Positions 3,872-5,098 of a DNA stretch of 5,098 nucleotides are shown here, in pieces. The notes below the pieces were generated by a model, which saw nothing but the letters and a program-made list of their open reading frames with translations, made no database searches and was not told the DNA's origin. Origin of the DNA: Candidatus Omnitrophota bacterium (lineage in GTDB: Bacteria; Hinthialibacterota; Hinthialibacteria; Hinthialibacterales; JAKPRU01); the NCBI GenBank assembly GCA_029557025.1, contig JAKPRU010000797.1, positions 1 through 5,098 of the forward strand. The letters are read 5' to 3'. Each line of letters starts with the position of its first letter. Positions within the stretch are counted from its first letter, which is position 1. Both the position numbers and the translations under genes were made by a program.

Positions 3872-5098
3872 TGCCGGTATCAGGTCAGTATCCGGGGGAT
3901 ACGGAGTATTTCTTCTACATCGGGACGAGCGGGCCGTTCATGTTCGGGACGGGGGCGAACGATCCCGGTGGCGGGACGGACCTGGACACGGTTGATGACG
4001 AGTTGCCGGGGGCTTCGTCGGTTCATGCGCCGGGGCCGGTGCGGGTAGTCGGTTCCTGGACGCCTACCGATCCGGGGCATATGGCGACCAAAGGCTACGT
4101 GGACGGTCTCATTTCCGGGGTGACGGCGGTCAACCCGTCGGACTATTTTCCGAGGTCGTACCACGTTCTGAAACGGGAAGGTCTGGGCGGGCCGCCTCTC
4201 GATTACGTGTTCCTGGACCCAGATACGGCGTCCACGATGAACCGGCCTGTCGTGCTCTACCACGAGGAACCCTACAAAGGGCTGATCCACCCGTCGCTGC
4301 TTCCGAGCGAGTCGGTGTTCACGGCGGCGAACCTGACGGTCGGGCCGTCCGGGGTGCTGGAGTTCGATGTCGGGACCGGGGAAGGGGCTGTCGCTGCCGC
4401 TACCGGGATCGTCCTGAAACCCTCCACGACCGCTGGTCAGGTGCTCAAAACCGTCGAGGAAAGCGGCAACAAGGTGGTCCGCTGGGCGGACGAATCGGTT
4501 TCCGCCACGCACACGGCCCTCATCAAAGGCAGCAACCAGATCACTGCCAGCGGAAGCGGACGGTTGTGGGGCGCCACCACCAGCGACGACGTCACTGTCT
4601 CGATCACTCCTTCCGCGACCGCCGGTCAGTTCCTCTACACGAAAGACGGAAGCCCGAAAACCGTTGACTGGAAAACCCTGGATGCCAGTGACCTGCCTGT
4701 CCACAGCCATGCGAACAGTTCGCAGGGCGGGACCGTCCTCCATTCCGTTCTGCTGAACCTCAACAACGACGACCATCCCCAGTACGTCCTGCTGGCAGGC
4801 AGGTCCGGCGGCCAGACCATCATCGGCGGGACAGAAGGCGGAGAAAACCTGACGCTCAAGACCACTTCCGGGGAGACACCTGGGACCTACTTCATGCCCG
4901 ATCTGGGGGTGTCGGATGGACTGATCAGCTACTCCGGATCGAGCGGGGCGCTGGGGATCACTTCGGTCAGCGGGTTGCACACAGGGAAGATTGAGGCTAC
5001 CGCTCCAGTGGCGGTGACGGATATCGCTGGGACCCTGTGGGGATCGTCGAACGTCACGGTTTCGATCACTCCGGGTACGGCTGGGACCTGCCTGATTT
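3871..5098 (+). CDS. Tail-fibre or appendage-like structural protein, 3' end outside window
   Basis: This frame stays open for 409 codons to the window end. Phage fibre hallmarks are visible. MATKGYVDG (71-79) matches the ATKxYVD motif near the N-terminus of many fibre and whisker proteins. HSHANSSQGG (278-287) is followed by NNDDHPQYVLLAGRSGGQ (298-315) and IIGGTEGGENLTL (317-329), a recurring shaft or adhesin module. A repeated module, LWG...VTVSITP..TAG, occurs at 232-252 and 389-405, and a related PSTTAGQVL at 184-192. Composition is rich in G, S and T with few Cys, as expected for a fibrous trimer. It probably sits on the virion and contacts the host or decorates the tail. GGAGGA at 3858-3863 supports the start. 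A portal gene would be more usual right after terL. Codons around 4380-4900 are C-rich, unlike the upstream genes. A structural role is fairly sure; the exact appendage is not. Confidence 0.8.
   Translation, partial: MPVSGQYPGDTEYFFYIGTSGPFMFGTGANDPGGGTDLDTVDDELPGASSVHAPGPVRVVGSWTPTDPGHMATKGYVDGLISGVTAVNPSDYFPRSYHVLKREGLGGPPLDYVFLDPDTASTMNRPVVLYHEEPYKGLIHPSLLPSESVFTAANLTVGPSGVLEFDVGTGEGAVAAATGIVLKPSTTAGQVLKTVEESGNKVVRWADESVSATHTALIKGSNQITASGSGRLWGATTSDDVTVSITPSATAGQFLYTKDGSPKTVDWKTLDASDLPVHSHANSSQGGTVLHSVLLNLNNDDHPQYVLLAGRSGGQTIIGGTEGGENLTLKTTSGETPGTYFMPDLGVSDGLISYSGSSGALGITSVSGLHTGKIEATAPVAVTDIAGTLWGSSNVTVSITPGTAGTCLI

Noticed and set aside
3880..4980. Minus-strand open frame of 366 codons
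   Set aside because: It lies opposite the rightward frame from 3871, which has a ribosome site, operon coupling and clear fibre motifs. The minus product is an Arg/Pro/Gly-rich shadow typical of GC-rich antisense frames.

Overview
The window looks like part of the genome of a tailed double-stranded DNA bacteriophage (or a prophage or viral contig). The anchor is a complete large terminase subunit at 2351-3871, with ATPase and nuclease motifs in the expected order. A small-terminase-like gene lies upstream, and an open-ended tail-fibre or appendage-type structural gene lies downstream. The four rightward genes overlap or touch (32-bp overlap at 1500-1531, an ATGA junction at 2351-2354, a TGATG junction at 3869-3873), so they read as one packaging and structure operon. 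No host can be named from the sequence.

Layout: (i) 1-52, the first 17 codons of a leftward gene with a good ribosome binding site and a plausible promoter at 103-131. (ii) 53-1081, about 1 kb without a convincing gene but full of structure. It holds a pair of operator-like inverted repeats, a perfect 7-bp hairpin, a 42-bp imperfect inverted repeat (arms 270-311 and 374-415) with a pure-purine, quadruplex-capable arm, a 12-bp tandem repeat, and a 128-bp array of sixteen degenerate octamers (724-851) ending in a perfect 16-bp palindrome. A CpG island with (CG)7 and a G7 run follows, then a GT-rich leader. (iii) 1082-1531 small terminase candidate; 1500-2354 unknown protein with a beta-domain motif; 2351-3871 TerL; 3871-5098 fibre-like protein running off the window.

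Two signals stand out. First, the repeat-rich divergent intergenic region just upstream of the terminase genes is a good candidate for a packaging-recognition (cos/pac-type) or replication-origin locus. Second, strand composition changes sharply near position 990. Downstream, including the untranslated leader, the + strand becomes extremely keto (G+T) rich and C-poor, and this relaxes over the next 3-4 kb. In hand-counted 40-codon samples, C at third codon positions rises from 2/40 in the first gene to 25/40 in part of the last gene, then falls back to 12/40 near the window end.

Functionally, TerS would recognise viral DNA, TerL would cut and pump it, and the other two products are probably virion components. 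The unknown gene between terS and terL, and a fibre-like gene where a portal gene is usually found, make the gene order unusual. All identifications come from motifs read by eye; no database search was possible.
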